From Proteus appendicitidis (GTDB taxonomy: Bacteria; Pseudomonadota; Gammaproteobacteria; Enterobacterales; Enterobacteriaceae): a DNA stretch of 64,000 nt. The position numbers and the translations under genes are program-made. Under the pieces are notes generated by a model. The model saw only the letters and a list, made by a program, of their open reading frames with translations, searched no databases and had not been told where the DNA came from. The stretch lies in contig NZ_CP127389.1 of assembly GCF_030271835.1 (NCBI RefSeq), positions 2,578,001 through 2,642,000 of the forward strand, read 5' to 3'. Shown here piece after piece: positions 34,481 through 45,696 of this stretch (position 1 is its first letter; each line of letters begins with the position of its first letter).

Positions 34481-34518
34481 AAACAAACAAAGACTAATAA
34501 ATTAGTCTTTGTTTGTTT
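34481..34518. repeat. Perfect 18-bp inverted repeat, likely rcsC terminator
   Basis: The arms AAACAAACAAAGACTAAT and ATTAGTCTTTGTTTGTTT are exact reverse complements around a 2-nt centre. It lies 22 bp after the rcsC stop. The stem is AT-rich but the outer T run suits termination on both strands. Confidence 0.8.
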
Positions 34519-34540
34519 ACTCGTGTTATCCGTTCTGGAA

Positions 34541-37375
34541 TTATTCTTTTGGAATATACTTCACCAGCACTTCTCTTAAAATAGAGAGCGAAACAGGTTT
34601 AGATACACAATCATTCATTCCTGCATCAATGCAACGTTGTTTCTCTTCTGCAATTGCATTCGCCGTCACACCTATCACCGGCATATTACTGCCCATTTCT
34701 CTTATATGTGTTGCCAGCTGATAACCATTCATGTTTGGCATATTGACATCCGTCAGAACGATATCAACATGGTTTTTAGCTAAATACGTTAATGCGTCAC
34801 AGCCATCTTCTGCTGTTGCTGTATTAAAGCCGATTTTTTTCAGTTGATCGGTCAACAATAAGCGGTTGATGGGGTGATCATCGACAATAAGAACCGTCAA
34901 GGTTTGTAAGTGGCAATCCGTATCTTGCGCCACCATTTCCACACAATTTGCTTCAACTTTAGTTTGAGGCAATTGTAGTATTATTTTTGTTAACTCGTTT
35001 AGTTTATAAGTACTGCAAACCCATACGTTTTCAGCGATTTTCTTCGACGGCTCCAAATAATGCTCATTGATCCTAATAAATTGGCAGTTATCTTTTCTGG
35101 GCACATCGTAATCTGTGATAATAAAATCGGTTGAAGATAACACCACTTCTTCAGTCAGTAATTCACAACTCAAACCAAAATAACGAAGGTATCGACCAAT
35201 AAAACCTTCTAAATAAAGATTTTTAATATCAATAAAGCAGCGAACATTATTTTCTTTATAAATATTGCGTTTAAAAGAAGACTCTATTTCGTCTAGGGCG
35301 CCATAAAGAGGGATACGAACCGTAAAGCGGCTACCAATATTTTCTTGGGAAACAACGCTAATATCCCCATCCATTAAGTTAATCAGCTTTTCACAAATAG
35401 CTAAACCTAACCCGGTTCCTTCTGATGCACTTTCTGTATTTTGAGATACTTGGAAGAAAGGTTCAAAAAGCTCATGCAATGCTTTGTCGCTGATCCCTCG
35501 ACCTGTATCGTGAATATCAAAATAGAGATAATAATCATCTTTATAAAGATGCAAGGTAATACATCCCGTCGTGGTGAACTTAATACTGTTATTCAATAGA
35601 TTAGAGATAACTTGTTGCACACGAACAGGATCACTATTTACAATTTTAGGTACATCAGGTTCGATAAAACAGTAAATAGCTAAGTCTTTTTTCGCAATCA
35701 ACGGTAAATAGTTAGAGATAACAAAAGAGAGCACTTGGCGACAATTAAATGGCTTAATATCAATTTTTAATTGTTTAGATTCAATTTTCGAGAAATCGAG
35801 GATATCGCTAATAATTTTTAGTAATAACGATGAGGAGTTATCCATCGTTTTTAATAATCGAGCAGTATCGTCGCTTTGTGTAAGAGATTGTAATAACTCT
35901 AAATTACCAATAATGCCATAAAGTGGTGTTCGTAATTCATGGCTAACCGTTGCCAAGAACATCGATTTAGCTTGGTTAGCTTGCTCTGCAGCTGTCGCCA
36001 TATTTTGTAATGAACGCTCCATTTTAACCCGTGCGCTGATATCCACTAAAACACAGATAGCCACATCTTCATTTTGATAACGTGAATTAACAAAGCTTAT
36101 TTGTAGATGATTACGATTGTTGGTCACAACATCGACCATATTGCTACTTTTTTCAGCAATAATAGAGAGGATATTTTGTTTATCGCTATGGCTAAGTAAA
36201 CGAAAATAGTTATGTGCGAGTTCGTTACTTAGAATAATCATACCGTCACGTATTCTAAGAATACTGATCCCGACTGGCGCTGATGCCACAATCTTATGAT
36301 TAAACTGCTCGTGCTCTTCTAGACGAGAAGCATTATTTTCAGCTGGGGAGAATATTTTTCTCTCAAATATCCATACAAAGATAAAAATCATAATGGCTGA
36401 AATAATATTTAAGATCAGCGCATTAAAAATCGTGAATTTAAATTCATTTAAAATTTGTTTGAGTGGTAATGAATACACCACACTAAAGGATGAAGGCAAT
36501 AATTTACGCTTAGCAACTAAGTCACTAAAATCTTCATCAAAACCAAAATAAGGGGCGCTAACATCAGGGACTTGTTTAACTGTATGATAGTTATTTTCTG
36601 CAGGATAGCTTAAAACCGTGGTATTTCGACTATTAAGAAGATGAATTGAAATCACTCTGTCTTTAGCTGGAGAAAAATATTCAAGACGGATAGCCCTTTC
36701 AATACCAATCAGACCAATAAATTTACCTGATGCATAAACTGGCGACATAACATATAAAATGCCACTATCCCCTTTTGCATCTGGCACTATCCAATATTGG
36801 TTTACTTCTTTGCCTTGCGCGCGTTGATTAATATAATTACGTGTGTTCTCGTAAACCATTTTCTTCAGCATTTCAGTATCAACAGGCGACGCTCGTAAAG
36901 GAAAGTTAATCATACACATGCTATGAGAACCGACCATAAAGACTTGGTTTATCCCTTGCAGCGCAGGAGTGTTATCTTTCCAATAATATAAGATGCTGTT
37001 AAATGAGCGAAAATAGTTGTTCGTTTGTCCTTTAAATAATTCACAATCCGCAGTGTCATTCAGTTTATGAAGTGAAAAAGGACCTTCATAAAATAATGAA
37101 TTTTTCATCCCCGGATTTAAATTGATCTGTTCTTGATGTCGTTCTGCGAGGTATTGTAAATCACGGATGGTGCCAGAGGTTTGCCTAAAGAAGCCAAGGA
37201 GATTGGTGTAGTTATTACTATACTCTTGCCGAATATCTGACTTAGTATCATTGAAAATATTGATGAGGTAAAACATGGTTAGCAATGCCCCCATCGCCCA
37301 CAACATAATACCTAATATGCGAAAAAGGTAGCGGGAAATTTTTAACGATGTTTTAAAGGACGAGAGATATCTCAA
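34541..37375 (-). CDS. rcsC: Hybrid sensor kinase RcsC
   Basis: A 944-residue inner-membrane hybrid kinase at the head of the Rcs phosphorelay. Visible: TM1 (about 20-42), a periplasmic domain, TM2 (about 310-332), a PAS-like region, the H-box TVSHELRTPLYGIIGN (His479, the same number as in E. coli), the ATP-binding domain with N-box NLLNNSIKFTT and GTGLGLAI, an RcsC-specific ABL linker and a receiver domain with Asp876 in IVLTDVNMPNMNG. Convergent with rcsDB, as in other enterobacteria. Confidence 0.96.
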   Translation of the reverse strand: MRYLSSFKTSLKISRYLFRILGIMLWAMGALLTMFYLINIFNDTKSDIRQEYSNNYTNLLGFFRQTSGTIRDLQYLAERHQEQINLNPGMKNSLFYEGPFSLHKLNDTADCELFKGQTNNYFRSFNSILYYWKDNTPALQGINQVFMVGSHSMCMINFPLRASPVDTEMLKKMVYENTRNYINQRAQGKEVNQYWIVPDAKGDSGILYVMSPVYASGKFIGLIGIERAIRLEYFSPAKDRVISIHLLNSRNTTVLSYPAENNYHTVKQVPDVSAPYFGFDEDFSDLVAKRKLLPSSFSVVYSLPLKQILNEFKFTIFNALILNIISAIMIFIFVWIFERKIFSPAENNASRLEEHEQFNHKIVASAPVGISILRIRDGMIILSNELAHNYFRLLSHSDKQNILSIIAEKSSNMVDVVTNNRNHLQISFVNSRYQNEDVAICVLVDISARVKMERSLQNMATAAEQANQAKSMFLATVSHELRTPLYGIIGNLELLQSLTQSDDTARLLKTMDNSSSLLLKIISDILDFSKIESKQLKIDIKPFNCRQVLSFVISNYLPLIAKKDLAIYCFIEPDVPKIVNSDPVRVQQVISNLLNNSIKFTTTGCITLHLYKDDYYLYFDIHDTGRGISDKALHELFEPFFQVSQNTESASEGTGLGLAICEKLINLMDGDISVVSQENIGSRFTVRIPLYGALDEIESSFKRNIYKENNVRCFIDIKNLYLEGFIGRYLRYFGLSCELLTEEVVLSSTDFIITDYDVPRKDNCQFIRINEHYLEPSKKIAENVWVCSTYKLNELTKIILQLPQTKVEANCVEMVAQDTDCHLQTLTVLIVDDHPINRLLLTDQLKKIGFNTATAEDGCDALTYLAKNHVDIVLTDVNMPNMNGYQLATHIREMGSNMPVIGVTANAIAEEKQRCIDAGMNDCVSKPVSLSILREVLVKYIPKE

Positions 37376-37507
37376 ACAACCACCCTAATCAATATTCCTA
37401 CCGCACTAGAAACTTATTCTATTCTAGCAGAAGTTACCGTATGTCTGAATGATATGATCTTTATCATCAGGATAATTATTTCTGATGATGCACTGATCCT
37501 ACCTCAT

Positions 37508-37536
37508 AAAAAAAGCAGGCAATTATGCCTGCTTTC
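37508..37536 (-). terminator. gyrA terminator
   Basis: Stem AAAGCAGGCA / TGCCTGCTTT with a 4-nt loop and T run on the minus strand, about 30 bp after the gyrA stop. Confidence 0.85.
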
Positions 37537-37567
37537 ATTTATTTATACATCACAATAATGATAAATA

Positions 37568-40195
37568 CTATTCTTCGTCCGCATCATCTGCTAAATCTGG
37601 ATCTGGCGCTTCCGATGACTCTTCGTTAATAACCTCATTAACTTCGTCATCATCTAATGCATCGTCTTCATCTTCAACACGTTGCAAGCCAACAACCAAT
37701 TCACCTTCTGTTGTACGAATTAAGGTAACACCTTGTGTATTACGTCCAACAATGCTGACTTCTGAAACTCGTGTACGAACTAACGTACCCGCATTCGTGA
37801 TCATCATAATCTGGTCAGTTTCTTCAACTTGAATTGCGCCAACAACTTTACCGTTACGCTCACTAACTTTAATGGAGATAACGCCTTGTGTTGCACGATT
37901 CTTCGTTGGATATTCGCCTTGAGCAGTACGTTTACCATAACCATTTTCAGTAACAGTTAAGATATCACCATCACCGCGAGGAATAATAAGTGAAACCACT
38001 TTATCGTCATCGCTGAGTTTCATACCACGAACACCTGTCGCAGTACGACCCATTGGGCGAACACAATCTTCTGCAAAGCGAACCACTTTACCATCCGCAG
38101 AGAACAACATAACTTCGTTAGTGCTATCGGTTAAATCAACACCGATTAACTCATCGCCTTCATTTAAATTAACGGCAATGATACCTGCACTACGAGGACG
38201 GCTGAAATCTTGCAGAGGTGTTTTCTTCACAGTTCCGCTTGCGGTTGCCATAAAGACAAACTTACCTTCTTCATACTCTCTTACTGGCAAAATAGCGGTA
38301 ATACGTTCATTTTGCTCAAGAGGTAATAAGTTGATAATTGGACGACCACGAGCGCCGCGACTTGCTTCTGGTAACTGGTAAACTTTCATCCAGTAGAGAC
38401 GACCACGGCTTGAGAAGCATAAAATCGTGTCATGGGTGTTAGCCACCAATAGACGATCGATAAAGTCTTCTTCTTTAATTCTTGCTGCTGATTTACCTTT
38501 ACCGCCACGACGCTGTGCTTCGTAATCAGTAAGTGGCTGATATTTAACGTAACCTTGATGAGAAAGTGTCACAACAACATTTTCTTCATTGATCAAGTCT
38601 TCGATATTAATATCTGCTGTATTTTCAGTGATCTCAGTACGACGAGGATCGTTATATTGATCTTTAATCGCATTTAGCTCTTCACGAATGACTTCCATCA
38701 GACGCTCAGGGCTTCTTAAGATATGCAATAGCTCAGCAATTTGGAGTAATAACTCACGATATTCATCTAACAGTTTTTCATGTTCAAGACCTGTCAGTTT
38801 CTGCAAGCGCAGATCCAAAATAGCTTGAGCTTGTTGCTCTGTTAGATAGTACTTACCGTCATGCACGCCATATTGTGGCTCTAACCATTCAGGACGAGCA
38901 ACATTGCTGTCGCCAGCACGCTCTAACATGGTAGAAACGCTACCTAAATCCCAAGGTTGTGCAATTAACGCCGCTTTTGCTTCTGCTGGATTTGGTGCTT
39001 GACGGATCATTTCAATAACTGGGTCAATGTTCGCCAAAGCAACAGCCAGTGCTTCTAAGATATGCGCGCGGTCGCGTGCTTTGCGTAATTCGTAAATCGT
39101 ACGACGAGTAACAACTTCACGACGATGACGAATAAAGGCAGAGATAATTTCTTTTAAATTTAATAATTTTGGCTGCCCTTGGTGAAGCGCAACCATATTA
39201 ATACCAAAAGAAACCTGCATTTGTGTTTGTGAGAATAAGTGATTTAATACCACTTCACCCACAGCATCACGTTTGATTTCAACGACAATACGCATACCGT
39301 CTTTATCAGACTCGTCACGTAAGCCGCTAATACCTTCTATACGCTTATCTTTAACAAGCTCTGCAATTTTTTCAATTAAGCGAGCTTTATTCACCTGATA
39401 AGGAATTTCTGTCACGATAATCGTTTCGCGACCTGTTTTCTCATCAGTTTCGATATCAGCCTGAGCACGGATATAGATTTTTCCGCGACCAGTACGGTAA
39501 GCATCTAAAATTCCTCTGCGACCATTAATAATAGCGGCAGTCGGGAAATCAGGCCCCGTAATATGTTCCATCAGCTCTTCAATCGTGATGTCTTCGTTAT
39601 CAACGTAAGCAAGGCAGCCGTCGATAACTTCGCCTAGGTTATGTGGAGGAATATTTGTTGCCATCCCTACCGCAATCCCTGAAGAACCATTGACTAGCAA
39701 GTTTGGAATACGGGTTGGCATTACTGCCGGAATATGTTCTGTTCCATCATAGTTAGGAACAAAATCAACCGTTTCTTTTTCCAAATCCGCCAGCAGTTCA
39801 TGGGCGATTTTCGCCATACGAACTTCGGTATAACGCATTGCAGCCGCCGAGTCACCATCAACTGACCCGAAGTTACCCTGCCCGTCAACCAACATGTAAC
39901 GCATAGAAAAAGGCTGTGCTAAACGAACAATCGTTTCATAAACAGCACTGTCCCCGTGCGGGTGATATTTACCGATAACATCCCCAACAACACGGGCTGA
40001 TTTTTTATAAGGTTTATTCCAATCGTTTCCTAGTACATTCATCGCGAAAAGCACTCGGCGGTGTACTGGCTTCAGTCCGTCTCGAACATCGGGTAATGCG
40101 CGTCCTACAATAACAGACATCGCATAATCCAAATATGAGCTTTTTAGCTCTTCTTCGATATTAACTGGTGTGATTTCTCTGGCAATGTCGCTCAT
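37568..40195 (-). CDS. gyrA: DNA gyrase subunit A
   Basis: An 875-residue type IIA topoisomerase subunit, exactly the E. coli length with this start. It breaks and rejoins DNA for negative supercoiling with GyrB. Visible: the N-terminal winged helix, active-site Tyr122 in AAAMRYTE, the QRDR with Ser83 and Glu87 ([13 protein letters not shown]), beta-pinwheel repeats and an acidic C-terminal tail. The ATG at 40195 ([17 protein letters not shown]) is chosen by homology; an in-frame ATG at 40213 is six codons upstream. Ser83 and Glu87 are, as I recall, the wild-type residues of quinolone-susceptible Proteus. Confidence 0.98.
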   Translation of the reverse strand: MSDIAREITPVNIEEELKSSYLDYAMSVIVGRALPDVRDGLKPVHRRVLFAMNVLGNDWNKPYKKSARVVGDVIGKYHPHGDSAVYETIVRLAQPFSMRYMLVDGQGNFGSVDGDSAAAMRYTEVRMAKIAHELLADLEKETVDFVPNYDGTEHIPAVMPTRIPNLLVNGSSGIAVGMATNIPPHNLGEVIDGCLAYVDNEDITIEELMEHITGPDFPTAAIINGRRGILDAYRTGRGKIYIRAQADIETDEKTGRETIIVTEIPYQVNKARLIEKIAELVKDKRIEGISGLRDESDKDGMRIVVEIKRDAVGEVVLNHLFSQTQMQVSFGINMVALHQGQPKLLNLKEIISAFIRHRREVVTRRTIYELRKARDRAHILEALAVALANIDPVIEMIRQAPNPAEAKAALIAQPWDLGSVSTMLERAGDSNVARPEWLEPQYGVHDGKYYLTEQQAQAILDLRLQKLTGLEHEKLLDEYRELLLQIAELLHILRSPERLMEVIREELNAIKDQYNDPRRTEITENTADINIEDLINEENVVVTLSHQGYVKYQPLTDYEAQRRGGKGKSAARIKEEDFIDRLLVANTHDTILCFSSRGRLYWMKVYQLPEASRGARGRPIINLLPLEQNERITAILPVREYEEGKFVFMATASGTVKKTPLQDFSRPRSAGIIAVNLNEGDELIGVDLTDSTNEVMLFSADGKVVRFAEDCVRPMGRTATGVRGMKLSDDDKVVSLIIPRGDGDILTVTENGYGKRTAQGEYPTKNRATQGVISIKVSERNGKVVGAIQVEETDQIMMITNAGTLVRTRVSEVSIVGRNTQGVTLIRTTEGELVVGLQRVEDEDDALDDDEVNEVINEESSEAPDPDLADDADEE

Positions 40196-40367
40196 GGAGC
40201 CACTGTCCCTCATACTACGGATTCAAAGGTTTAGAACTATACCACAAATCGCCAATTTTTGGAAAAAGGAAACAACTAAATTAATGATCCTTTCGCTATT
40301 CTCTTCGATTTCACCGTCTAACGTTGGTAGAATCATGGCAATATGAAAATAGGAGTAATACTTTCTG

Positions 40368-41105
40368 ATGAATGATAAAACAACCTCTTTACATGCTAAC
40401 GTGGATCAGCATGAAATCGACAAGTTTGAAAGCGTCGCATCACGGTGGTGGGATCTTGAAGGTGAATTTAAGCCATTACACCGCATCAACCCACTAAGAC
40501 TCAACTATATTCAAGAACGCGCAGACGGCCTATTTGGAAAAAAAGTCCTAGATGTCGGTTGTGGTGGCGGTATTTTGTCTGAAAGTATGGCATGTACGGG
40601 AGCTGAAGTGACGGGTCTTGATATGGGAACAGAACCATTACAAGTCGCACGTTTGCACTCGCTGGAATCAGGTATTCCTGTCACTTACATTCAAGATACT
40701 GTTGAAAACCATGCAAATGAAAACCCACAAGCTTACGACGTCGTTACCTGTATGGAGATGTTAGAGCACGTTCCTGACCCATCTTCTGTTGTAAGAGCCT
40801 GTGCAAAATTGGTAAAACCGGGTGGGCATGTTTTCTTCTCAACCATCAATCGCAATAAAAAAGCGTGGCTAATGCTGGTCGTAGGTGCGGAGTATATTCT
40901 GAATATGGTACCTAAAGGCACACATGATGCTAATAAGTTTATTCGCCCATCAGAATTACTGAGTTGGGTCGATGAAACCGATTTACGCAGCAAAAATATG
41001 ATTGGTTTACATTATAACCCAATCACCGACAAATTCCGATTAGCGCCAAATGTTGATGTGAATTATATGGTGCACACACAATCGACACATAACTCGAATT
41101 CATGA
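40368..41105 (+). CDS. ubiG: Ubiquinone biosynthesis O-methyltransferase UbiG
   Basis: A 245-residue class I SAM-dependent methyltransferase that carries out both O-methylation steps of ubiquinone synthesis. The SAM motif [14 protein letters not shown] is clear, with [11 protein letters not shown] and [15 protein letters not shown] further on. An N-terminal [19 protein letters not shown] is diagnostic of UbiG. Divergent from gyrA, as in E. coli. It is probably monocistronic: a 10-bp stem lies at 41198-41228. Confidence 0.97.
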   Translation: MNDKTTSLHANVDQHEIDKFESVASRWWDLEGEFKPLHRINPLRLNYIQERADGLFGKKVLDVGCGGGILSESMACTGAEVTGLDMGTEPLQVARLHSLESGIPVTYIQDTVENHANENPQAYDVVTCMEMLEHVPDPSSVVRACAKLVKPGGHVFFSTINRNKKAWLMLVVGAEYILNMVPKGTHDANKFIRPSELLSWVDETDLRSKNMIGLHYNPITDKFRLAPNVDVNYMVHTQSTHNSNS

Positions 41106-41197
41106 AACTGAAAGTTTGATTTGGTTTAATAAAACATCAAACGATCACATTTTTTAAAATTGACTTTACATCATTGTCACTTGAATTTGTGTTTCTT

Positions 41198-41228
41198 ACT
41201 GCCTGTATTTATGCAGGGTACAGGCAGT
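41198..41228 (+). terminator. Hairpin downstream of ubiG
   Basis: Stem ACTGCCTGTA / TACAGGCAGT, 10 bp, 11-nt loop. The T-tract is weak, so termination efficiency is uncertain. Confidence 0.6.
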
Positions 41229-41250
41229 TGTTAAAAAATTTATCCCCTAT

Positions 41251-41259
41251 TTATCCACA
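41251..41259 (+). promoter_or_regulatory. DnaA box upstream of nrdA
   Basis: TTATCCACA is an exact consensus DnaA box, with a weaker TTATCCCCT 11 bp before it. In E. coli two DnaA boxes upstream of nrdAB link ribonucleotide reductase expression to replication initiation. Confidence 0.7.
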
Positions 41260-41329
41260 GAAACAATCAGATTTGTACACTTGATCAATCTCTCAATTAC
41301 CTTTATCTTGTTATCACCATTTGAACCAA

Positions 41330-41345
41330 CCCCTATATATTGTGT
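41330..41345. promoter_or_regulatory. Candidate NrdR box upstream of nrdA
   Basis: On the minus strand ACACAATATATAGGGG matches the first 13 bases of the NrdR consensus ACAC-ATATAT-GTGT. NrdR boxes usually occur in pairs; I do not see a convincing second copy at the expected 31-32 bp spacing. Confidence 0.5.
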
Positions 41346-41453
41346 TTCCTTAAATTTCACACCACAAGACTCCTTGACACTAATTGTCATCGGGAGCGTT
41401 TTTTTGCGGTATAAAATTTCAGGTAACACTAATGCAAGAAAGGTGCATCGCTC

Positions 41454-43745
41454 ATGAATCACAGCCTGCTCGTCACAAAACGTGATGGTCATAAAGAACG
41501 CATTGACTTAGACAAAATTCACCGTGTTATCGCCTGGGCCGCTGAAGGTCTAGAAAATGTCTCTGTATCTCAAGTTGAATTACGTTCTCAGATTCAGTTT
41601 TATGATGGTATCAAAACTGCTGATATCCATGAAACGCTGGTAAAAGCTGCTGCAGACTTAATCTCTGGTGAAACGCCTGATTATCAGTATCTCGCTGCCC
41701 GTCTTGCCGTATTTAATTTACGTAAAAAAGCGTATGGCCAATTTGAGCCACCAGCACTGTATGATCACGTTAAAAAATTAGTCGATTTAGGCAAATACGA
41801 TCGCCATCTTCTTGAAGATTACACACAAGAAGAGTTCGAACAGATGAATAACTTTATTGTTCATCAACGTGATATGAATTTCTCCTACGCTGCGGTTAAA
41901 CAATTAGAAGGCAAATACTTCGTTCAAAACCGTATTACTGGTGAAATTTACGAAAGCGCACAGTTCTTATATGTTTTAGTTGCAGCTTGCTTGTTCTCTC
42001 GTTATCCACAAGCAACGCGTATGGACTATATCGAACGTTTCTATAATGCGATTTCAACTTTTAAAATCTCATTACCAACGCCAATCATGGCGGGTGTAAG
42101 AACACCAACTCGTCAATTTAGTTCTTGTGTTTTAATTGAGTGCGACGACAGCCTTGATTCTATCAATGCAACATCAAGTGCCATTGTGAAATATGTTTCT
42201 CAACGTGCAGGTATTGGTATTAATGCCGGTCGTATTCGTGCATTAGGTAGTGCTATTCGTAATGGTGAAGCATTCCACACAGGTTGTATCCCATTCTATA
42301 AACACTTCCAGACTGCGGTAAAATCATGCTCGCAAGGTGGTGTTCGTGGTGGTGCAGCAACCTTATTCTACCCATTATGGCATTTAGAAGTTGAAAGCCT
42401 GCTGGTACTGAAAAATAACCGTGGTGTTGATGATAACCGTGTTCGTCATTTGGATTACGGCGTTCAGTTAAACAAATTAATGTATGAACGTTTAATCAAA
42501 GGTCAGGATATTACTTTATTCAGCCCTTCTGATGTTCCAGGTTTATATGATGCATTCTTTGCTGATCAAGATGAATTTGAACGTTTATATGTGCAATATG
42601 AGAAAGATAAGAGCATCCGCCAAAAACAAGTTAAAGCGGTTGAGTTATTCTCATTAATGATGCAAGAACGTGCCTCAACTGGCCGTATTTACATTCAGAA
42701 CGTTGACCATTGTAATACTCATAGCCCATTTGATCCGGCTATTGCACCAATTCGCCAATCAAACTTATGCTTAGAAATTGCACTACCAACTAAACCATTA
42801 AATGATATTAAAGATCCTAATGGTGAAATTGCACTGTGTACGTTATCTGCATTTAACTTAGGCGCAATTGAAAATCTTGATGATTTAGAAGAACTTGCTC
42901 GTTTAGCCGTTCGTTCATTGGATGCATTGTTAGATTACCAAGATTATCCAATCTTAGCGGCAAAACAAGGTGCAATGGGTCGCCGTACCTTAGGTATTGG
43001 TGTTATTAACTTTGCTTATTATTTAGCAAAACACGGTGTTCGCTACTCTGATGGTAGTGCAAATAACTTAACCCATCGTGCATTTGAAGCAATTCAATAC
43101 TATTTATTAAAAGCCTCTAATGAGTTAGCGAAAGAACAAGGCGCATGCCCATGGTTTAATGAAACCACTTACGCTGAAGGTATTTTACCTATTGATACCT
43201 ATAAAAAATCATTGGATGTGCTGACAAAAGAGCCACTGCATTACGATTGGGAAGGTTTACGTAAAGACATTAAAGAGCACGGTTTACGTAACTCAACACT
43301 GTCGGCACTGATGCCATCAGAAACCTCTTCACAGATTTCGAATGCAACAAATGGTATCGAGCCACCGCGTGGTTATATCAGTATTAAAGCCTCTAAAGAC
43401 GGTATTTTACGTCAAGTGGTTCCTGAGTATGAGCGTTTGAAAGGCGCTTATGAATTACTGTGGCAAATGCCAAGTATTGAAGGTTACTTGCAGTTAGTGG
43501 GCATTATGCAAAAATTCGTTGACCAAGCAATTTCAGCAAACACTAACTACGATCCTACTCGTTTCCCTAGCGGTAAGGTTCCAATGAACCAACTGCTGAA
43601 AGATTTGCTGCTCGCTTACAAATATGGCGTGAAAACACTTTATTATCACAATACCCGTGACGGTGCAGACGATGTACAGGGTGATCTGGAAGAAGTCGTT
43701 GAGACGGAAGATTCAGATTGTGAAGGCGGCGCGTGTAAAATTTAA
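41454..43745 (+). CDS. nrdA: Class Ia ribonucleoside-diphosphate reductase alpha subunit NrdA
   Basis: A 763-residue catalytic subunit that reduces NDPs to dNDPs aerobically. The N-terminus is an ATP cone ([20 protein letters not shown]). The 10-stranded barrel follows with the radical-site segment [12 protein letters not shown], the PSEYTSS-like [21 protein letters not shown] and YYHNTRDGA near the end. The C-terminus CEGGACKI carries the two shuttle cysteines. Followed after 11 bp by nrdB. Upstream DnaA and NrdR-like boxes suggest control by replication and nucleotide level. Confidence 0.98.
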   Translation: MNHSLLVTKRDGHKERIDLDKIHRVIAWAAEGLENVSVSQVELRSQIQFYDGIKTADIHETLVKAAADLISGETPDYQYLAARLAVFNLRKKAYGQFEPPALYDHVKKLVDLGKYDRHLLEDYTQEEFEQMNNFIVHQRDMNFSYAAVKQLEGKYFVQNRITGEIYESAQFLYVLVAACLFSRYPQATRMDYIERFYNAISTFKISLPTPIMAGVRTPTRQFSSCVLIECDDSLDSINATSSAIVKYVSQRAGIGINAGRIRALGSAIRNGEAFHTGCIPFYKHFQTAVKSCSQGGVRGGAATLFYPLWHLEVESLLVLKNNRGVDDNRVRHLDYGVQLNKLMYERLIKGQDITLFSPSDVPGLYDAFFADQDEFERLYVQYEKDKSIRQKQVKAVELFSLMMQERASTGRIYIQNVDHCNTHSPFDPAIAPIRQSNLCLEIALPTKPLNDIKDPNGEIALCTLSAFNLGAIENLDDLEELARLAVRSLDALLDYQDYPILAAKQGAMGRRTLGIGVINFAYYLAKHGVRYSDGSANNLTHRAFEAIQYYLLKASNELAKEQGACPWFNETTYAEGILPIDTYKKSLDVLTKEPLHYDWEGLRKDIKEHGLRNSTLSALMPSETSSQISNATNGIEPPRGYISIKASKDGILRQVVPEYERLKGAYELLWQMPSIEGYLQLVGIMQKFVDQAISANTNYDPTRFPSGKVPMNQLLKDLLLAYKYGVKTLYYHNTRDGADDVQGDLEEVVETEDSDCEGGACKI

Positions 43746-43756
43746 TTGAGGAAGCT

Positions 43757-44887
43757 ATGTCTTATACTACTTTTTCACAAGTTAAAAATGATCAACTTCA
43801 GGAGCCAATGTTTTTTGGGCAGCCTGTTAACGTAGCGCGTTATGATCAGCAAAAATATCCTATTTTTGAAAAGCTAATTGAAAAACAACTCTCCTTCTTC
43901 TGGCGCCCAGAAGAAGTGGACGTTTCTCGTGATCGTATTGACTATAATGCGTTACCTGATCATGAAAAACATATTTTTATTAGTAACTTAAAATATCAAA
44001 CACTGTTGGATTCGATTCAAGGAAGAAGCCCTAACGTGGCATTCTTACCTTTGATTTCAATCCCAGAGTTAGAGACATGGGTTGAAACATGGTCATTCTC
44101 TGAAACCATTCACTCACGCTCTTATACTCATATTATTCGTAATATTGTTAACGATCCGTCTATTGTGTTTGATGATATCGTTGAAAATGAAGAAATTTTA
44201 AAACGTGCGCGTGATATTTCTTCTTATTATGATGAGTTAATCAAGCTGACAAACCTTTATCACATGTATGGAGAAGGCAACCATCAGGTTAAAGGTAAAA
44301 CGGTTCATGTCACGTTACGTAAATTAAAGAAGCAGCTTTATCTGTGTTTAATGAGCGTCAACGCACTAGAAGCGATTCGTTTCTACGTTAGCTTTGCCTG
44401 TTCATTTGCCTTTGCTGAGCGTGAATTAATGGAAGGTAATGCTAAAATCATTCGATTAATTGCTCGTGATGAAGCGTTACATTTAACCGGAACACAGCAC
44501 ATGCTGAATTTACTGCGTTCAGGTCAAGATGATCCTGAAATGGCTGAAATTGCGGCTGAATGTGAACAAGAGTGTTATGACCTGTTTGTTGAAGCGGCAG
44601 AGCAAGAAAAAGAGTGGGCGGAATACCTATTCTCTGAAGGCTCTATGATTGGTTTAAATAAAGATATCCTTTGCCAATATGTTGAATATATTACCAATAT
44701 TCGCATGCAAGCTGTGGGTCTTAAATTACCATTTAAAGCACGCTCTAACCCTATTCCATGGATCAATGCATGGTTAGTGTCTGACAACGTTCAAGTTGCA
44801 CCTCAAGAAGTTGAAGTCAGTTCTTACCTCGTGGGTCAAATCGATTCACAAGTTGATACTGATGACTTAAGTAACTTTGAACTGTAA
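43757..44887 (+). CDS. nrdB: Class Ia ribonucleotide reductase beta subunit NrdB
   Basis: A 376-residue diiron-tyrosyl radical protein partnering NrdA. It has the ferritin-like ligand motifs [15 protein letters not shown] and [13 protein letters not shown], and ends in DLSNFEL-type residues that dock to NrdA. GGAAG lies just before the ATG. It is the second gene of nrdA-nrdB-yfaE. Confidence 0.98.
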   Translation: MSYTTFSQVKNDQLQEPMFFGQPVNVARYDQQKYPIFEKLIEKQLSFFWRPEEVDVSRDRIDYNALPDHEKHIFISNLKYQTLLDSIQGRSPNVAFLPLISIPELETWVETWSFSETIHSRSYTHIIRNIVNDPSIVFDDIVENEEILKRARDISSYYDELIKLTNLYHMYGEGNHQVKGKTVHVTLRKLKKQLYLCLMSVNALEAIRFYVSFACSFAFAERELMEGNAKIIRLIARDEALHLTGTQHMLNLLRSGQDDPEMAEIAAECEQECYDLFVEAAEQEKEWAEYLFSEGSMIGLNKDILCQYVEYITNIRMQAVGLKLPFKARSNPIPWINAWLVSDNVQVAPQEVEVSSYLVGQIDSQVDTDDLSNFEL

Positions 44888-44912
44888 TACTGAGAAATAA
44901 CACCGATACGTT

Positions 44913-45191
44913 ATGGCATCTCATAAAGTGACCCTGCATCAGCAGGGTCTTTCAACACCTTTAGAATTTCATACTGACACTCACCCTTCTTTGCTTGATG
45001 CATTAGAACATGGGAAAGTCCAAGTCGAATACCAATGTCGTGAAGGCTATTGCGGCTCTTGTCGTCTACGTTTAGTGAAAGGCAAAGTGTGTTATCGCAA
45101 TGAACCTTTAGCGTTTATCCAAGCCGATGAAATACTCCCCTGTAGCTGTCATCCCATTAGTGATATAGAAATAGAAATTTGCTCTAAATAA
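44913..45191 (+). CDS. yfaE: 2Fe-2S ferredoxin YfaE, diferric-tyrosyl radical cofactor maintenance
   Basis: A 92-residue plant-type ferredoxin with the ligand pattern C-x4-C-x2-C (YQCREGYCGSCRLR) and a distant Cys in LPCSCHP. YfaE supplies electrons to assemble and repair the NrdB cofactor. It lies 25 bp after nrdB, as in E. coli. Confidence 0.96.
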   Translation: MASHKVTLHQQGLSTPLEFHTDTHPSLLDALEHGKVQVEYQCREGYCGSCRLRLVKGKVCYRNEPLAFIQADEILPCSCHPISDIEIEICSK

Positions 45192-45281
45192 TTTGAATTA
45201 TCTTAATTTTTGCTTTTTTCTAACACTCTTGTTCAATTTTGACTAAGGTTAAATTAACACGATAAAAAAAGGAAAAGCATT

Positions 45282-45515
45282 ATGAAATTAAAGTCTATTT
45301 TCTCAGCCGTTGCTATTTCTACATCAATTCTGCTCGTCGCAGGCTGTTCAAGCCCACAAAAAATAGAAACAGTAAATGGGGAAACAATTTTAACGACAGA
45401 TAAACCCCAAGAAGATGAAGCAACTGGATTAATTACCTACAAAGATTCAGAAACAGGGCAAATTAAACAAATTAATCGTGATCAAATAAGACGAATGGTA
45501 GAGCTTGACGATTAA
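45282..45515 (+). CDS. YgdI/YgdR family lipoprotein
   Basis: A 77-residue lipoprotein. The signal MKLKSIFSAVAISTSILLVAGC ends in a VAGC lipobox (Cys22) and the mature part has ETVNGETILTTDKPQ and YKDSETGQIKQINRDQI, the YgdI/YgdR SH3-like fold. Function unknown in all members. A terminator follows. Confidence 0.88.
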   Translation: MKLKSIFSAVAISTSILLVAGCSSPQKIETVNGETILTTDKPQEDEATGLITYKDSETGQIKQINRDQIRRMVELDD

Positions 45516-45541
45516 CGCGCCTATAAACATTTCTCTTAAAG

Positions 45542-45573
45542 CGCCAACTCATATTTATGATTGGCGTTTTTTT
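45542..45573 (+). terminator. Terminator after the lipoprotein gene
   Basis: CGCCAA and TTGGCG pair, with TCAT/ATGA continuing the stem, then seven T residues. Confidence 0.85.
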
Positions 45574-45590
45574 ATTCACAAAATCCTTTT

Positions 45591-45608
45591 TGTAAACTAA
45601 TCATTACA
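45591..45608 (+). promoter_or_regulatory. TyrR box upstream of tyrP
   Basis: TGTAAA-CTAATC-ATTACA matches the TyrR consensus TGTAAA-N6-TTTACA with one mismatch. It ends 18 bp before the -35 element of tyrP, consistent with TyrR control as in E. coli. Confidence 0.7.
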
Positions 45609-45625
45609 CTATACGTAATTAAAAT

Positions 45626-45652
45626 TTGACAGAAATTTACCATTCTTATACT
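45626..45652 (+). promoter_or_regulatory. tyrP promoter
   Basis: TTGACA (45626-45631) and TATACT (45647-45652) with a 15-bp spacer, or TACTCT with 17 bp. It lies between the TyrR box and the tyrP start. Confidence 0.55.
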
Positions 45653-45696
45653 CTGCTTTCCAAGTAAATAAAATAGTCTAGTGAACAGAGGATCTT

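Larger units (their letters stand above)
34131..34540. other. 410-bp gap between convergent rcsB and rcsC
   Basis: It holds the rcsB terminator, a T/C-rich stretch and a perfect 18-bp inverted repeat next to the rcsC end. A 93-codon hydrophobic frame (34298-34579) crosses it but overlaps rcsC and the palindrome and is judged spurious. Confidence 0.6.

Noticed and set aside
34298..34579. 93-codon hydrophobic plus-strand ORF between rcsB and rcsC
   Set aside because: It is low-complexity, T/C-rich, crosses the perfect palindrome at 34481 and overlaps the rcsC 3' end; no ribosome-binding site is visible.
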